From Cryptomeria japonica (lineage: Eukaryota > Streptophyta > Pinopsida > Cupressales > Cupressaceae): a stretch of 64,000 bases of DNA. Below are positions 11,841 to 23,676 of the stretch, piece after piece. Positions within the stretch are counted from its first letter, which is position 1. Each line of letters opens with the position of its first letter. Made by a program: the position numbers and the translations under genes. A model generated the notes under the pieces. It ran no database searches. It worked only from the letters and a program-made list of their open reading frames with translations, and had not been told where the DNA came from. The DNA lies in the NCBI RefSeq assembly GCF_030272615.1, contig NC_081405.1, positions 469,952,008-470,016,007 on the forward strand, given 5' to 3'.

Positions 11841-13362
11841 CATTCCTACATGTGACCATGTCCATATGCCATGATTTTTTGTACGCCTATGGAAGAGTCT
11901 ATTGCTGATTTCAGCATTGTGAAGTTATGTGATTATTGTTATACTCAGTTTATTATGTGATAGTTTGAGTCCCACGGTTTTTAGGTGTCAACCTATGTCT
12001 TGAGTGAGTGTTGGAACCCCATGTCATCTCCTAGCACGGGGAGTGGTTCCTATTTGGTTCCACATGGTCGGGTGGTTTGATGCCTTCTTCCATTGGGATG
12101 TTCTTTATTGGATGTTGTGTGCATGGAATTGGATTTATATTATCTCTTCATGTGGATGTATATTGGAATATAATCTATATAATTATGATTGTTATCATGC
12201 GGTATGTAACTCAAAAGGATGTAATTGTAAAGAAATCCATGTAACCAATATCTTGGAATATATGTAATGAGACTTGTAGAAGATCGATTTTGAAATGAGA
12301 TATATAGGATAAGATTATTGTAAATAGATATTCACGATGAATGCAATTTCAGATAGCATGAATTAAATGATTACAATGATTGTGTATATCTTGTGGATGG
12401 TAGTGAATATAATAATGATCATGTATGCTTTGATTTAAAGGATGTTAATCCTTAGTGTCAGTTAATCTTGGGATATGTAAATGAATGAGTAGTTACGGAT
12501 TTTTATGGATTCAATGATTCTCTATTATGTATTTGAGTTATGGAGCTGATTTCTATCCATTAGGGTTAATATTGTATCATGATGATTTTCTAAATGCGGA
12601 TACAAAATATGTGCTATTGTGATTAGTAATATCATGTAATATGATGTTGAAAGATTATGACCTTGGAATGTATTAAGATAACGTTATGACATGTGATCTA
12701 TATTGTGGTAGTGTTCATTAGTAATGGGTTTGAGTTAGATTATTTATGTGTGAATATTGGTGGTATCATGTGTTAAGAAAGGTTATTACTTATTGTTATG
12801 ATTTGTGTATGAGTATGTGACTAGTAATCTTAATGTGATGATATGTATATTTAAGAAGTTATCTAGCTCCACTTATAGAGTTGGATATGTGGTTTCATTG
12901 CAAGTTAGATGATTCATGTAAGTTTGTGAATGAGAAGCATTGATGATTTTAGAGATTGAAGTAGAATGGAAATTGTAATAGTGCTTTGTTGACATTTTGA
13001 TATGGTATGTGTTACTATTATGTATGGATTAGATGGAAATGATATAGGTATCTTAGGTGGCATAATGCACCTATAACAGTTAAGCATTGATGTTATCCTT
13101 AATGTACTTGTGTACGTTAGTAATCCTATTGTTAGGCATTATGAATCTTAGATTATGATCTAATACTATCTTATGAAGGGATATGTGTTTGGATTCATAA
13201 TGAATAGAATGGATGTGTAATGATGGGGATTTGGAACGTTTCAATTGGTGCTCTAAAATGAACTTAGTCTATAGGATGTTACTCTTAAAATTAGCAACAT
13301 TGAGATACCCTAGGGGAAAAGAATGATATGATTTGTTATTCCTCTTGCATAGTTGTGCTATG
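11841..13362. other. Non-coding AT-rich DNA flanking element I
   Basis: TAATGATTATGTAT-like low-complexity sequence without coding motifs. It ends in CTATG (13358-13362) immediately before the left LTR of element I. Confidence 0.5.
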
Positions 13363-14581
13363 TGTTAGACAGTTCATATAATTGGAAGACAATTGAGAGG
13401 GGAGGTGAATCAGTTGTCACAGATTACCGAAACCATTAGCAATTTAAACTTTAATACCGGAACCCAAAACATTAATACCAGAATAGAAGTTAAACTAGAT
13501 AAGCATAAACAATAATCATAAAATAAATACCATCCACATAACACCAATATTTGTATGTGGAAAACCCAGTAAAGGGAAAAACCACGGTGGGAAGCCTACC
13601 CATAGTCAAATAATATTTCTGCACTAAGTATGTGAATTACAATTGAGGGGCCTACACTTGCGGGAAGGCCAACAATCTAGAGTGCACTGCTCATCACAAA
13701 AGGAGCCTCACTAACTACATATAAATCTAGACTATAATCGAGAGAATTGTTGAACTTCAAAAGATAGCATCCCCTATGCCTGAGTACGGTTCTGGTTAAG
13801 CTCAATACCAAAGGACTAAATCCTCTTACATACACCCAATTCAATCTCTAATGATTGACCAACTCCTTTGTCTGAATGATATTACATTATACTCACATTA
13901 CATTCCTTGACCATGACCTATAACCATAACTATGATGATCTACAATGAGATCTTACATCTATATATTCAAACCCTCAACCATAAACAATCAGGTCGGCCA
14001 CCAGATAATAAACCAATTACATAATTACAAACCATGTTGGCCTAAGACCAAATAAATAATATCCAACACATAAGACATCCTGGAAATACATCGAGAGGTC
14101 CAATCCACATGTTACATTAAAGTCGGTCCATAACCTAGATCAATCGGGACCCAATATAGGTCCACATGCTATAGCAATGATCTCCATCTGCAAAGTCTTG
14201 AGCATGATCACCAACAACATCTTGAAACTCCACCAAAAGCTATATCGACACCACTTATGTAATTCATCAAAGATCTCCACCAAAAGCTCTGCCGGTGAAA
14301 CCCTCACTAGAACCAGAAACTAAGCTTCTAAGAAAACAGGATAGCATCTGATCACTAGACCAAAACCAACTGACCAAATATGAGCATGAGTATCATGAAT
14401 AAGCCAATTCCATCACCAAACTATACCGGAGCATACCGGATCATGTCAGATCTAGATCAACCAAAAATCACTCAACCTACTAGGACCATAAGGGTGCTGG
14501 TAAAGCATCCAAATAGCTAGTGTTGGCATTAATGACAAAACATCAATGCAACACATAATCAATTTCACCAAATGTCCAACA
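13363..14581 (-). repeat. 3' LTR of element I
   Basis: On the plus strand it starts TGTTAGACAGTTC and ends GTCCAACA, so the sense LTR runs TGTTGGAC...TCTAACA. It matches 29694-30383 over that truncated copy. In sense it carries GAATATATAG as a plausible TATA box near 13967-13976. The C-rich U5 end lies near 13395-13410. Confidence 0.93.
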
Positions 14582-14961
14582 ATCTCCCCCTTTGGAATTG
14601 ATGGCAACACTAGATGTGAAAAACATCAAAGTACCAAGAAATGTCAAACAAGCCTCCTCCAATGGAAGACAACCAAGAATTTCCCACATACAACTTTGAA
14701 TGTCAATATCTCTCCATTTTACTTTTCTTATTCATATCTCTCCCCCTTTGAATTTTTCTCTTTATTCTTTGTCTTTTTCACATCAATATCTCTCCCACTT
14801 TGACATCAATGCCAGAATTTTTGACAAAAATATCAAAGCAAAAACATAAACTACTGAATCACAAAGCTGACTACTCCCCCTAATTAGTAGCATCCCACAT
14901 CGGTGCCAAAATGAATAGTATCTCTGATAATGCATGCAAGACTAATTCCAAAACACATCAA
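14582..14961 (-). other. 3' untranslated region and polypurine tract of element I
   Basis: Plus-strand ATCTCCCCCTTTGG at about 14582-14595 is the complement of CCAAAGGGGGAGAT directly before the 3' LTR. More pyrimidine tracts lie near 14745 and 14874, repeating the multiple polypurine-tract layout of element A. The rest holds no gene. Confidence 0.75.
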
Positions 14962-15453
14962 TCAAGTCTCTATCAGAGGGGCATAATCTCCCAGCCTATC
15001 TCTCAAGTACTCAAATGATTCCTTGGGCAAAGGTTTAGTGAAAATATCTGCAATCTTCTCTTTAGTGTTTACATAAACTAGTCTAACTTCATTTGCTTCC
15101 ACCTATGCCTTCAAAAAGTTATACTATATAGATATGTGCTTTGTGTTAGAATGAAATACCAGATTCTTTGATATGTCAATAGCAGCAGAGTTATCACAGT
15201 GAATAACTATCAGTGCATCACAATCCACCTTTATATCCTTCAACATTTGTTTCATCGATAAAACTTGTGTACAGTTAGTAGCAGCAACAACATACTCAGC
15301 TTCAGCAGTAGATAAACAAGTCATGACTATTTCTTGCTGATCCATGAATCTAACTTCTTTCCAACAAAGAAAGCTCCACTGGAAGTGCTTTTCTAGTCAT
15401 CAACATCTCCAGCCCAATTAGCATCTATATATGCACATAAATTAAAGTTATCA
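14962..15453 (-). pseudogene. RNase H end of pol, element I
   Basis: Minus-strand continuation of element I pol. It reads through the RNase H motifs A-E-A-E-Y-V, the C-D-N-S-A-A-I-D-I-S-K segment and the terminal I-F-T-K-P-L-P motif, and ends at a TGA whose complement is 14962-14964. Stops and a frameshift interrupt it around 15120-15345. Sense order places it directly after the piece ending at 22129, with K between them. Confidence 0.85.
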
Positions 15454-16900
15454 TGTTGGAATATGTGCAGAGTTTGATGACATGATGGTGTATGTTGTCA
15501 TTGATCTCAATATGCTGAAGTATGAACTGGTATATTGAAGTAAGCAAATTGGCAAGTGAATCGGTATGATGGTATGAAGTGAACCACTATGATGGTATGA
15601 ACCAGTATATGTGAAAAGGTGACCTGGTATGTTGGGTTGTGAACCAGTATATGCAAAGTTTGTATCGGGGTTTCATTTGGTATGACTACCAATTGGTAGT
15701 CTCAGCTTCAGGGTTTCTGGTTGATGCATTCCAAGTCTATGTGATTTTCTCGACGACATCCTATGATGAGTTAGCATTAAAATGAAGATGAGATTGTGTT
15801 GCCACATTACCCTTGTGCACCTAAATAATCTTCTTGAGGATCTTGCATGAAGAAGATTGATTCTATCCACCTTGGGAATGTGCAAAATCTCAGTAAATGG
15901 TGGAGAGCACCTGATAGGTTATCAGCTTCCAGAAGCGGTGAAGAATAGATGATGGAGAACATCTTGAGCTTTGTTCAAGATTGTTTTACTCTATGCAATG
16001 TGATTAAATGGTCAGGATTGGACCGATTGTATTGTTAACCTATATGCTTGGGGTTTTAGGTTTTGGCTACCGACCTAATCATTGTCTATAAGGTCGATGA
16101 TGATTCTCATTTGAATTTGTTGGCAAATGATTGTATGTGTAGTGGTTCTTGCTAGACCGAAGCAGTGAGTAGAGATATGTAGAGTGTGATTGCAGATGTA
16201 AAGGAACTGAAGTGGATCTTTCTTGGCATTGAGTGTTGTTATCAGATCAGTGTATTACCTATTGACTTCTAACCATTTCAGCAGTTGGGAAATCCCTTTA
16301 CCGGGTAGCTTTAACAGGCTTTTTGTAAATCCTTTAACCGGGTATTTAGCCATCCTTTAAGTGGGTGATCCCTAGAAAGATCAGTTCCTAGCAGATGTTG
16401 TTGTAAAGTCTTTAACTGGACTAGGCTCCTAACAGAGCGAACTTCAGAAGAGTTCAAGAACAACTTGTGGGTATTCATCCCCATCGTGGTTTTTCCTAGT
16501 TGGATTTCCACATGAAAAATAAGTGTGTCATTTGTGATGCTTTTTCATGTGATGTTTTGGTGTTTTCTATTAAGCGGTAATGCATGTTGATTCAATGGTC
16601 ATTATATTTTTGAGATATTAGGTTTTAAGCATATGGGTGAAGTGAAAATAAGATATTAGGTTTTAAGCATATGGGTGAAGTGGAAATGAGATATTAGGTT
16701 TTGTGAAGATCTAAGTGTTATCAGTTTATGAATTTTGCAGTCACTATGTTTACCCGATATTGCCTTGAATCAGATCGGTGATGTTGTTTACCAGTTAGTG
16801 TAGTCTTTGTTGTTTAAAGTTGTTAAAGAAGTTTTTGTCTATATTGATTCACCCCCCTCTCAATATCTATTGAGTATTTACTATTCATCATTATTCATCA
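15454..16900 (+). repeat. 5' LTR of element K
   Basis: Starts TGTTGGAATATGTGC and ends TTCATCATTATTCATCA, followed by the primer site. It carries a 38-bp duplication absent from the 3' LTR. It lacks roughly 50 bases that the 3' LTR has near 21530-21590. Confidence 0.93.
16613..16709 (+). repeat. 38-bp tandem duplication in the K 5' LTR
   Basis: Two adjacent 38-bp units, 16613-16650 and 16651-16688, start AGATATTAGG and contain AAGCATATGGGTGAAG. A partial third unit starts at 16689. The 3' LTR has one full unit and the partial one, so the extra unit arose after or during insertion. Confidence 0.85.
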
Positions 16901-16902
16901 AT

Positions 16903-16914
16903 TGGTATCAGAGC
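16903..16914 (+). other. Primer binding site of element K
   Basis: TGGTATCAGAGC two bases after the 5' LTR; complement of the initiator Met-tRNA 3' end. Confidence 0.92.
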
Positions 16915-16971
16915 ATCCTCCAGGTCCTCTATGTTATAAGCTTAACCGCTTGAGGAAAAGATCATATTCTA

Positions 16972-19900
16972 ATGATGAAGAGGGAAGGTCCTAAGTTCAA
17001 CAGAGATAACTTTAAAATATGGATGATGAGGAGATCCTGATGGAGTTTGAAGCTCTTCTTGCCAAGAGACTTCCTAAGGGAACTAAAAAATACAGAGGTA
17101 AGCTCCCTTTGAAATGTTTTTCTTGTAATAGGATAGGGCACATTGCTATAAACTGTCCCAATAGTGATAATAAGGACAAACCGGAGAAGTTTAAAAAGTT
17201 CAGAGGAAATAGGAGAAACTGTCTTGTTGCAGTTGATGAAGGTGTCATTGATGATGAATCAGAAGATGAAGAAAGTGAAGACATAGTGTTTCTAGCCATT
17301 AAGGAAGATGTGTCAGACAAGAATGCTCTTGTCTCCTACTTTGATAATTCTAATGAGTGGATTATTGATAGTGGTTGTTCTCACCACATGACTAGTGACC
17401 GGAGAAAATTTTTGTCTCTGGAAGAGTATGATGGAGGTGTAGTCCGATTTGGTAATGATGCACCATGTATGGTAAAAGGCAAAGGGTCCATCTCTCTAAA
17501 TGAAAAAAGTAGTGCTGATAATGTGTATTGGGTAGAAGGTCTCAGGCATAACCTTTTGAGTGTTGCCTAGCTGAATGATAAAGGACTCACTCTAGAATTC
17601 AAAGATGGAGTATGCAAAATAAAAGGAAAGAGTGGTGAACTGATGGCCACTGGTATGCAGACCAAAGGTAATTTATTTCAGCTAAATACAAATATCAGTC
17701 AATGTTTAATGGCTAAGTTTGATGACAGTTGGATATGGCATAGGAGACTCTGCCATGTAAATTTTGATAATAATGTGAAGGCCAGTAAGATCAAGGCAGT
17801 TAGAGGATTGTCTGTGCTAAACAAACCAGAGAATCCTTTGTGCAGAGAATGTCAACTAGGGAAAATGTCTTCCTCAACCTTCAAAGGTAAATCTTTCATA
17901 GCAGATAATTTACTTGATCTTATGCATATTAATTTGTGTGGTCCTACGAAAACTAGGAGTGTTCAGGGAGATAGGTACTTTATGGTTCTTACTGATGATT
18001 TCTCAATAATGATGTGGGTCACATTCTTGAAAGACAAGTTTGAAGCTTTGGGAAAGTTTAAAGCCTTCAGAGCACTAGTTGAAAAGGAAAGCGATAAGAG
18101 GATTAAATGCCTTAGAACCAACCAAGGAAGAGAGTTAACTTTTGGAGAATTCAATAAGTACTATGAAGAGAATGGCATCAAGGGGCAACTGTCTGCCCCC
18201 CGGACTCCATAGTAGAATGGCCTAGTATAAAGGAACAACCGGACTATAGTTGAAGCAATGAGAATGATGCTAATTCAAGGGAAGGTTGCTCCCACTTTTT
18301 GGAGAGAAGTGGTGAGCATTGTACTCTACACTATGAACTGGGTACTCATCAAGAAAGGTAAGGATAAAATTCCTTATGAGTATTGGACTAGTAAGACTCT
18401 TGTAGTAAGCTACTTTAAAGTGTTTGGTAGCAAGTGTTATATCAAGAGAAGTGAATACCATAGCAAGTTTGATGCAAAATGTGATGAGGGAATATTCCTA
18501 GGGTATTCCACCAAGAGCAAAGCTCTCAAGTGTTTTAAAAATAGGACTCAGAGAATTATTGAAAGTAGCAATGTTATAGTTGATCAAACCTCTGAGAAAC
18601 CTGAGGAAACTGGCAGTGAGCGAGCGGTAGATGAACTGGTTGTAACCTTCTGGGAACTAGTTGCAAAACAACCAAGTACAAGTAACTGTGCTCCTACACC
18701 AATAGATGCTGATGTAGATGAAGATGAAGATGAGGATGAAGAGGAAAAGCAAGAGGAATCAGCCAAGATCATTCCTAGGTATGTAAAGTTGTATCATGAT
18801 CCAAAGCAGATCATAGGGGATAAGGATGCACGAATACTTACAAGAAGAAAGGTCGAAGAAAATTCTTGCATGATTTCTAAATTTGAGCCCAGAACATTTA
18901 AAGAGGTACACAAAGATGAAGACTGGATTAAGGTTATGGAAGAGGAACTTGACCAGATAGAAAAGAATGGTACATGGCCTTTGGTACCCAGACCTAAGCA
19001 TAAAAATGTTATTGGCACCAAATGGGTTTTTAGAAACAAGCTGAATGAAGATGGCACAGTGGCAAGAAACAAAGAAAGACTGGTATGTAAGGGATATGCT
19101 CAAGAAGAAGGAGAAGACTATGGAGAAACCTTTGCTCCAGTAGCTAGATTGGAAGGTGTTTGAATGCTACTTGCATTTTCAGCATTTAAGGGATTCAAAG
19201 TGTATCAGATGGATGCAAAATCTGCATTCTTGAATGGACTACTTCAAGAGGAAGTGTATATAGAGCAACCAGATGGGTTTTCCCTATCAGAAGATAGTGA
19301 TATGGTGTGTAAGCTACATAAAGCCTTGTATGGATTGAAACAAGCACCTAGAGCATGGTATGAATGTTTACACTCCCATCTTGTGAAGATTGGATTTAAA
19401 AGAACAAGTGAAGACAACAATACCTATCTGAAGTCAGAAGGAGATCAGATTCTGATCTATGAAGTGTTTGTTGATGACATAATTTTTGGTGGAAATGACA
19501 AGATGAGCCATGCATTTGCAGATGAGATGAAGAAGGAATTTGAGATGTCACTAATCGGAGAGATTAAGTTCTTCATTGGACTATAGATTCAACAAATGAA
19601 ATATGGTAGCTTTATCACTTAGTCCAAGTATGTCAAAGAGGTGTTGAAGACCTTTGGCATGGAAGATAGCAAACCGGTTGGTACACCTATGATGATCAGT
19701 TGTAAATTGTAAAAGAAGATGACTCAGCGTTGGTGAATGAGAAGGAATACCGGTCAATGATTGGTAAGTTGCACTATGTAGTACACAACAAACTAGACAT
19801 TGCACATGTAGTGGGCATTGTTGCACGTTTTCAGAAAAGTCCAAGAGAATCCCACTTGGTAGCAGTCAAGCAGATTCTTTGATATCTGAAGGGAACTATA

Positions 19901-20410
19901 GATTATGGATTGTGGTATCCATACAGTAATGATTTCAATCTCAAAGTGTTTACCGATGCCGATTCAGATGGTAATGTGGACAACTGGAAGAGCACAACCG
20001 GTGGTGCATTCTTTCTTGGTGATAGACTAGTCTCATGGATGAGAAAGAAATAGAGTTGTATCTCTCAGTCTACAACAGAAATAGAATATGTAGCAGCATT
20101 TATGAACTGCACTCAGACAATTTGGATGAAGCATGTATTAAGTGGTTTCAAAGTCCCTGTATTTGAACCAATGAGTATATTTTGTGACAACACAAGTGAA
20201 ATTAGTATTTCCAAGAATCTGCTATTGCATGCTAGAACCAAGCACTTTGAGCTCAAGTATCATTTCTTGAGGGAGAAAGTTCAGAACAAAGAGGTTGTAT
20301 TGGAACATGTTTCTAGTAAAGAGCAGTTAGCAGACATATTCACTAAGCCTTTACCAAAGGCTACATTTACCTATTTAAGAGGTGAATTAGGGGTGTTTCC
20401 CCTTCAATAG
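16972..20410 (+). pseudogene. Copia gag-pol of element K with most of gag deleted
   Basis: The likely start ATG at 16972 gives about 17 gag residues (ending F-K-I-W) and then runs out of frame. The next coding stretch (from about 17019) starts just before the nucleocapsid, so roughly 250 capsid residues are missing. The CCHC knuckle (C-F-S-C...C) and the protease D-S-G motif are intact. The integrase is ruined: N replaces both Asp (17931 and 18120), and the Glu codon is TAA at 18228. An acidic D/E run lies near 18709-18760 between integrase and RT. Reverse transcriptase keeps F-V-D-D. Stops lie at 17568, 18210, 18213, 18228, 19161 and 19584, with a frameshift near 19710. RNase H ends at 20410. 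Confidence 0.93.
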
Positions 20411-20685
20411 GTTAACTAAAGGTATGTGCTCCACATTAGTCAGGTATTGCATTGTCAAATCTTTTCAGGATTGATGTGTTGAAGGATGCTACTCCTTAGG
20501 GGGAGCAGCATAGTAGATCATGGATCTTTATGCCTCCATTTTGGCATTGTTGTCAAAGGGGGAGAAGATGTGAGCAAAGAAGATATCTGCAGTATTGAAG
20601 ACATATATTCTGGAAGAGATTGGGGAGAAGATGTGAAGGTGTAGAGATATCTTTGTATATTGCCATCAATGCCAAAGGGGGAGAT
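20411..20685 (+). other. 3' untranslated region and polypurine tract of element K
   Basis: The tract CCAAAGGGGGAGAT at about 20672-20685 abuts the 3' LTR. Earlier G-rich tracts occur near 20499 (TAGGGGGAGCAG) and 20556 (CAAAGGGGGAGAAG). Confidence 0.8.
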
Positions 20686-22123
20686 TGTTGGCGTATGTGC
20701 AGAGTTTAATGACATGATGGTGTATGTTGTCATTGATGTCAATATGTTGAAGTATGAACTGATATATTGAAGTAAGAAAATTGGAAAGTGAACCGATATG
20801 ATGGTATGAACCAGTATATGTGAAAAGGTGAACCAATATGATGGGTTGTGAACCAGTATATGAAAAGTTTGTATTGGGGTTTCATTCGGTATGACTATCG
20901 GGTAGTAATCTCAGCTTCAGGGTTTTTGGTTGATGCATTCCAAGTCTATGTGATTCAACTGAAGACATCCTATGATGAGTTAGCATTAAAATGAAGATGA
21001 GACTGTGTTGCCACATCATCCTTATGCACATGAGGAATCTTCTTGAGGATCTTGCATGAAGAAGATTGATTCTATCCACCTCGGGAATGTGCAAAATCTC
21101 AGTAAATGGTGGAGAGCGCGTGATGGGTTATCAACTTCCAGAAGTGGTGAAGAATGGATGACGGAGAATGTCTTGATATTTGTTCAAGATTGTTTTACTC
21201 TATGCAATGTGATTAAACAATCAGGATTGGACTGATTGTATTGTTAACCTAGATGCTTAGGGTTTTAGGTTTTGGCTACCGACCTAATCGTTGTCTATAA
21301 GGTCAATGATTATTCTCATTTGAAGTTGTTGGCAAATGATTGTATGTGAAATGATTCTTTCCAGACTAGAGTAGTGAGTAGAGATCTATAGAGTGTGATT
21401 GCAGATGTAAAGGAACTGAAGTGGATCTACCTTGGCATTGAGTGTTGTTATCAGATCAGTGTATTACCTGTTGACTTCTAACCATTTCAGTAGTTGAAAA
21501 ATCCCTTTACCGACTAGCTTTAACAGGGTGACTCAAAATCATTGAGTTCTTCAAATCCTTTTGTGAGGTAACCTTTAATAGGGTTTTAACCCTTAACAGG
21601 GTATTTAGCCATCCCTTAACTAGGTGATCCCTAGTAGGATCAGTTCCTAGCAGAACCTATTGTAAAGTCTTTAACTGGACTAGGCTCCTAACAGAGCGAA
21701 CTTCAGAAGAGTTCAAGAACAACTTGTGGGTACTCATCCCCACTGTGGTTTTTCCTAGTTGGGTTTCCATGTGAAAAATAAGTGTGTCATGTGTGATGCT
21801 TTTTCATGTGATGTTTTGGTATTTTCTGTTAAGCGGTAATGCATGCTGATTCAGTGGTCATTATATGTTTGAGATATTAGGTTTTAAGCATATGGGTGAA
21901 ATGGAAATGAGATATTAGATTTTGTGAAGATCTAAGTGTTACCGTTCTATGAATTTTACAGTCACTGTGTTTTACTCGTATTGCCTTGAATCAAATCGGT
22001 GATGTTGTTTACCGGTTAGTGTAGTCTTTGTTGTTTAAAGTTGTTAAAGAAGTTTTTGTCTATACTGATTCACCCCCCCCTCTCAGTATCTGTTGAGTAT
22101 TTGTTGTTCATCATTATTCATCA
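20686..22123 (+). repeat. 3' LTR of element K
   Basis: Direct repeat of 15454-16900; starts TGTTGGCGTATGTGC and ends TTCATCA, followed by the TATCA target duplication. Confidence 0.94.
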
Positions 22124-22128
22124 TATCA

Positions 22129-23676
22129 TCCTTAGGGTACCACAAGCCATATTCTGGTGTACCTTGTAAGTATCTAAAAATCCTTTTCACCGCCATCTTA
22201 TGATTTTCTCTAGGATCACTCTAAAATATTGAAACAATAAAAACAACATTCATTATGTCAAGCCTAGTCTAAGTCAAATAAAACAGACCTCCAATCATAG
22301 ATTTGAATCTTGTAGGATTTACTAGTGCAGAAACATCTTTTCTTGTCAATTTCTCACTTGTAACCATAGGAGTACTTACTAGTTTAGAATCTCCCATACC
22401 AAATTTCTTCAACAATTCCTTAGCATATTTAGTTTGATAGATGAAAATACCTTTGTCAGTATGAGTAATCTGCAAACCTAAGAAAATTTTCATTTCACCA
22501 ATCATAGACATCTCAAATTATTTCTCCATATTCTTAGAAAATTCTATGCATAACTTATCTTCATAATATCATCAACAAATACTTCAATAATCAGTATATC
22601 ATCATTAGTGATCTTATAATATAAATTACTATCAGCATTGCTCTTAGTAAAACCAAGCTTCAAAAGATATTTATCCAATCTTGCATACCAAGCTCTAGGT
22701 GCCTTTTTCAAACCATATAAATCTTTTCTTAACCTGCAAACCATATTTGTATCATCTGATAGTGAAAAACCATCAGGTTTCTCAATATAAACTTCCTCAT
22801 CAAGATCCCCATTCAAAAATGCACATTTAACATCCATCTGATAAACCTTGGAGTTTTTATAAGCAACATAGGCAAGAAATAATTTTACAGCTTCAATCCT
22901 AGCTACAGGTGCAAAAGTCTCTCCATAATCAATTCCTTCCTTCTGAGAATATCCTTTACAAACCAATCTAGCCTTATTCCTTGTAACTTGACCATCCTCA
23001 TTCAATTTAATCCTAAAAACCCATTTAGTTCCAATAACATTTCTTTTTTAGGCCGGGGAACCAAGGTCCATGTGTTATTTTTCTCAATCTGATCTAATTC
23101 TTCTTCCATAGCTTTCAACCAATATTCATCTTTACATGCCTCAATTACTGATACCAGTTCAACTTATGAAATTAAATATACCTCATTAGTTTCCAATCTT
23201 CTTCCTGTCATCACTCCATTGCTCTTATCCCAATGATCGAATCTTCTGAATGATTCAATCTCACATACTTAGGAGTCTTCTGACTTTCTATTCATCTTCC
23301 CTGTTCTTCAATTACTATAGAATTCTCTGATACTACCAGAGTAACTGATTCAACACTTTGTTCTAGTAAAGGTGCTACTGGTTCAGATATAATCATTTCC
23401 ACTGTCGATTCCTTCTCATAAACTCTGATTTGACTTATGTTTGGCTCATCTACTTTGGCATTAGCACTCTCCATAATTCTCTGCAATCTCTTGTTATAAC
23501 ATCTATATGTTCGACTCATCTTGTTATATTCATAAGTTGTCTTACTGGTTTCTCCTTTGATATGTACTATGTTGAATGTATAAACTGATGTGCTCACTGC
23601 TTCTCTCTAGTAGATATGAGGTAGACTAGCTTCCATCATTATTGTTCTAGCAACATCTAAGATGCTTTTGTTCTTC
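22129..23676 (-). pseudogene. Integrase C-terminal part and reverse transcriptase, element I
   Basis: Minus-strand pol of element I between J and K. It reads the integrase C-terminal part (about 23676-23290), then reverse transcriptase (about 23200-22270) with the G-E-T-F-A-P-V-A-R and F-V-D-D-I motifs. Compared with element H, the integrase lacks about 43 residues between T-T-Y-E and the Y-R-C-Y-N-K-R motif. RT has a deletion of about 11 bases directly after F-V-D-D-I that shifts the frame near 22565. A stop near 22267 follows, and the frame then runs into K at 22128. Confidence 0.88.

Larger units (their letters stand above)
15454..22123 (+). mobile_element. Copia LTR retrotransposon K, full length, in element I
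   Basis: Complete insertion with LTRs at 15454-16900 and 20686-22123. Perfect 5-bp target duplications, TATCA, lie at 15449-15453 and 22124-22128. Removing K restores the RNase H region of element I. The LTRs start TGTTGG and end TTCATCA. The family differs from A, B, H and I in LTR and protein sequence. Gag is largely deleted and pol is interrupted, so it is not autonomous. Confidence 0.96.
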
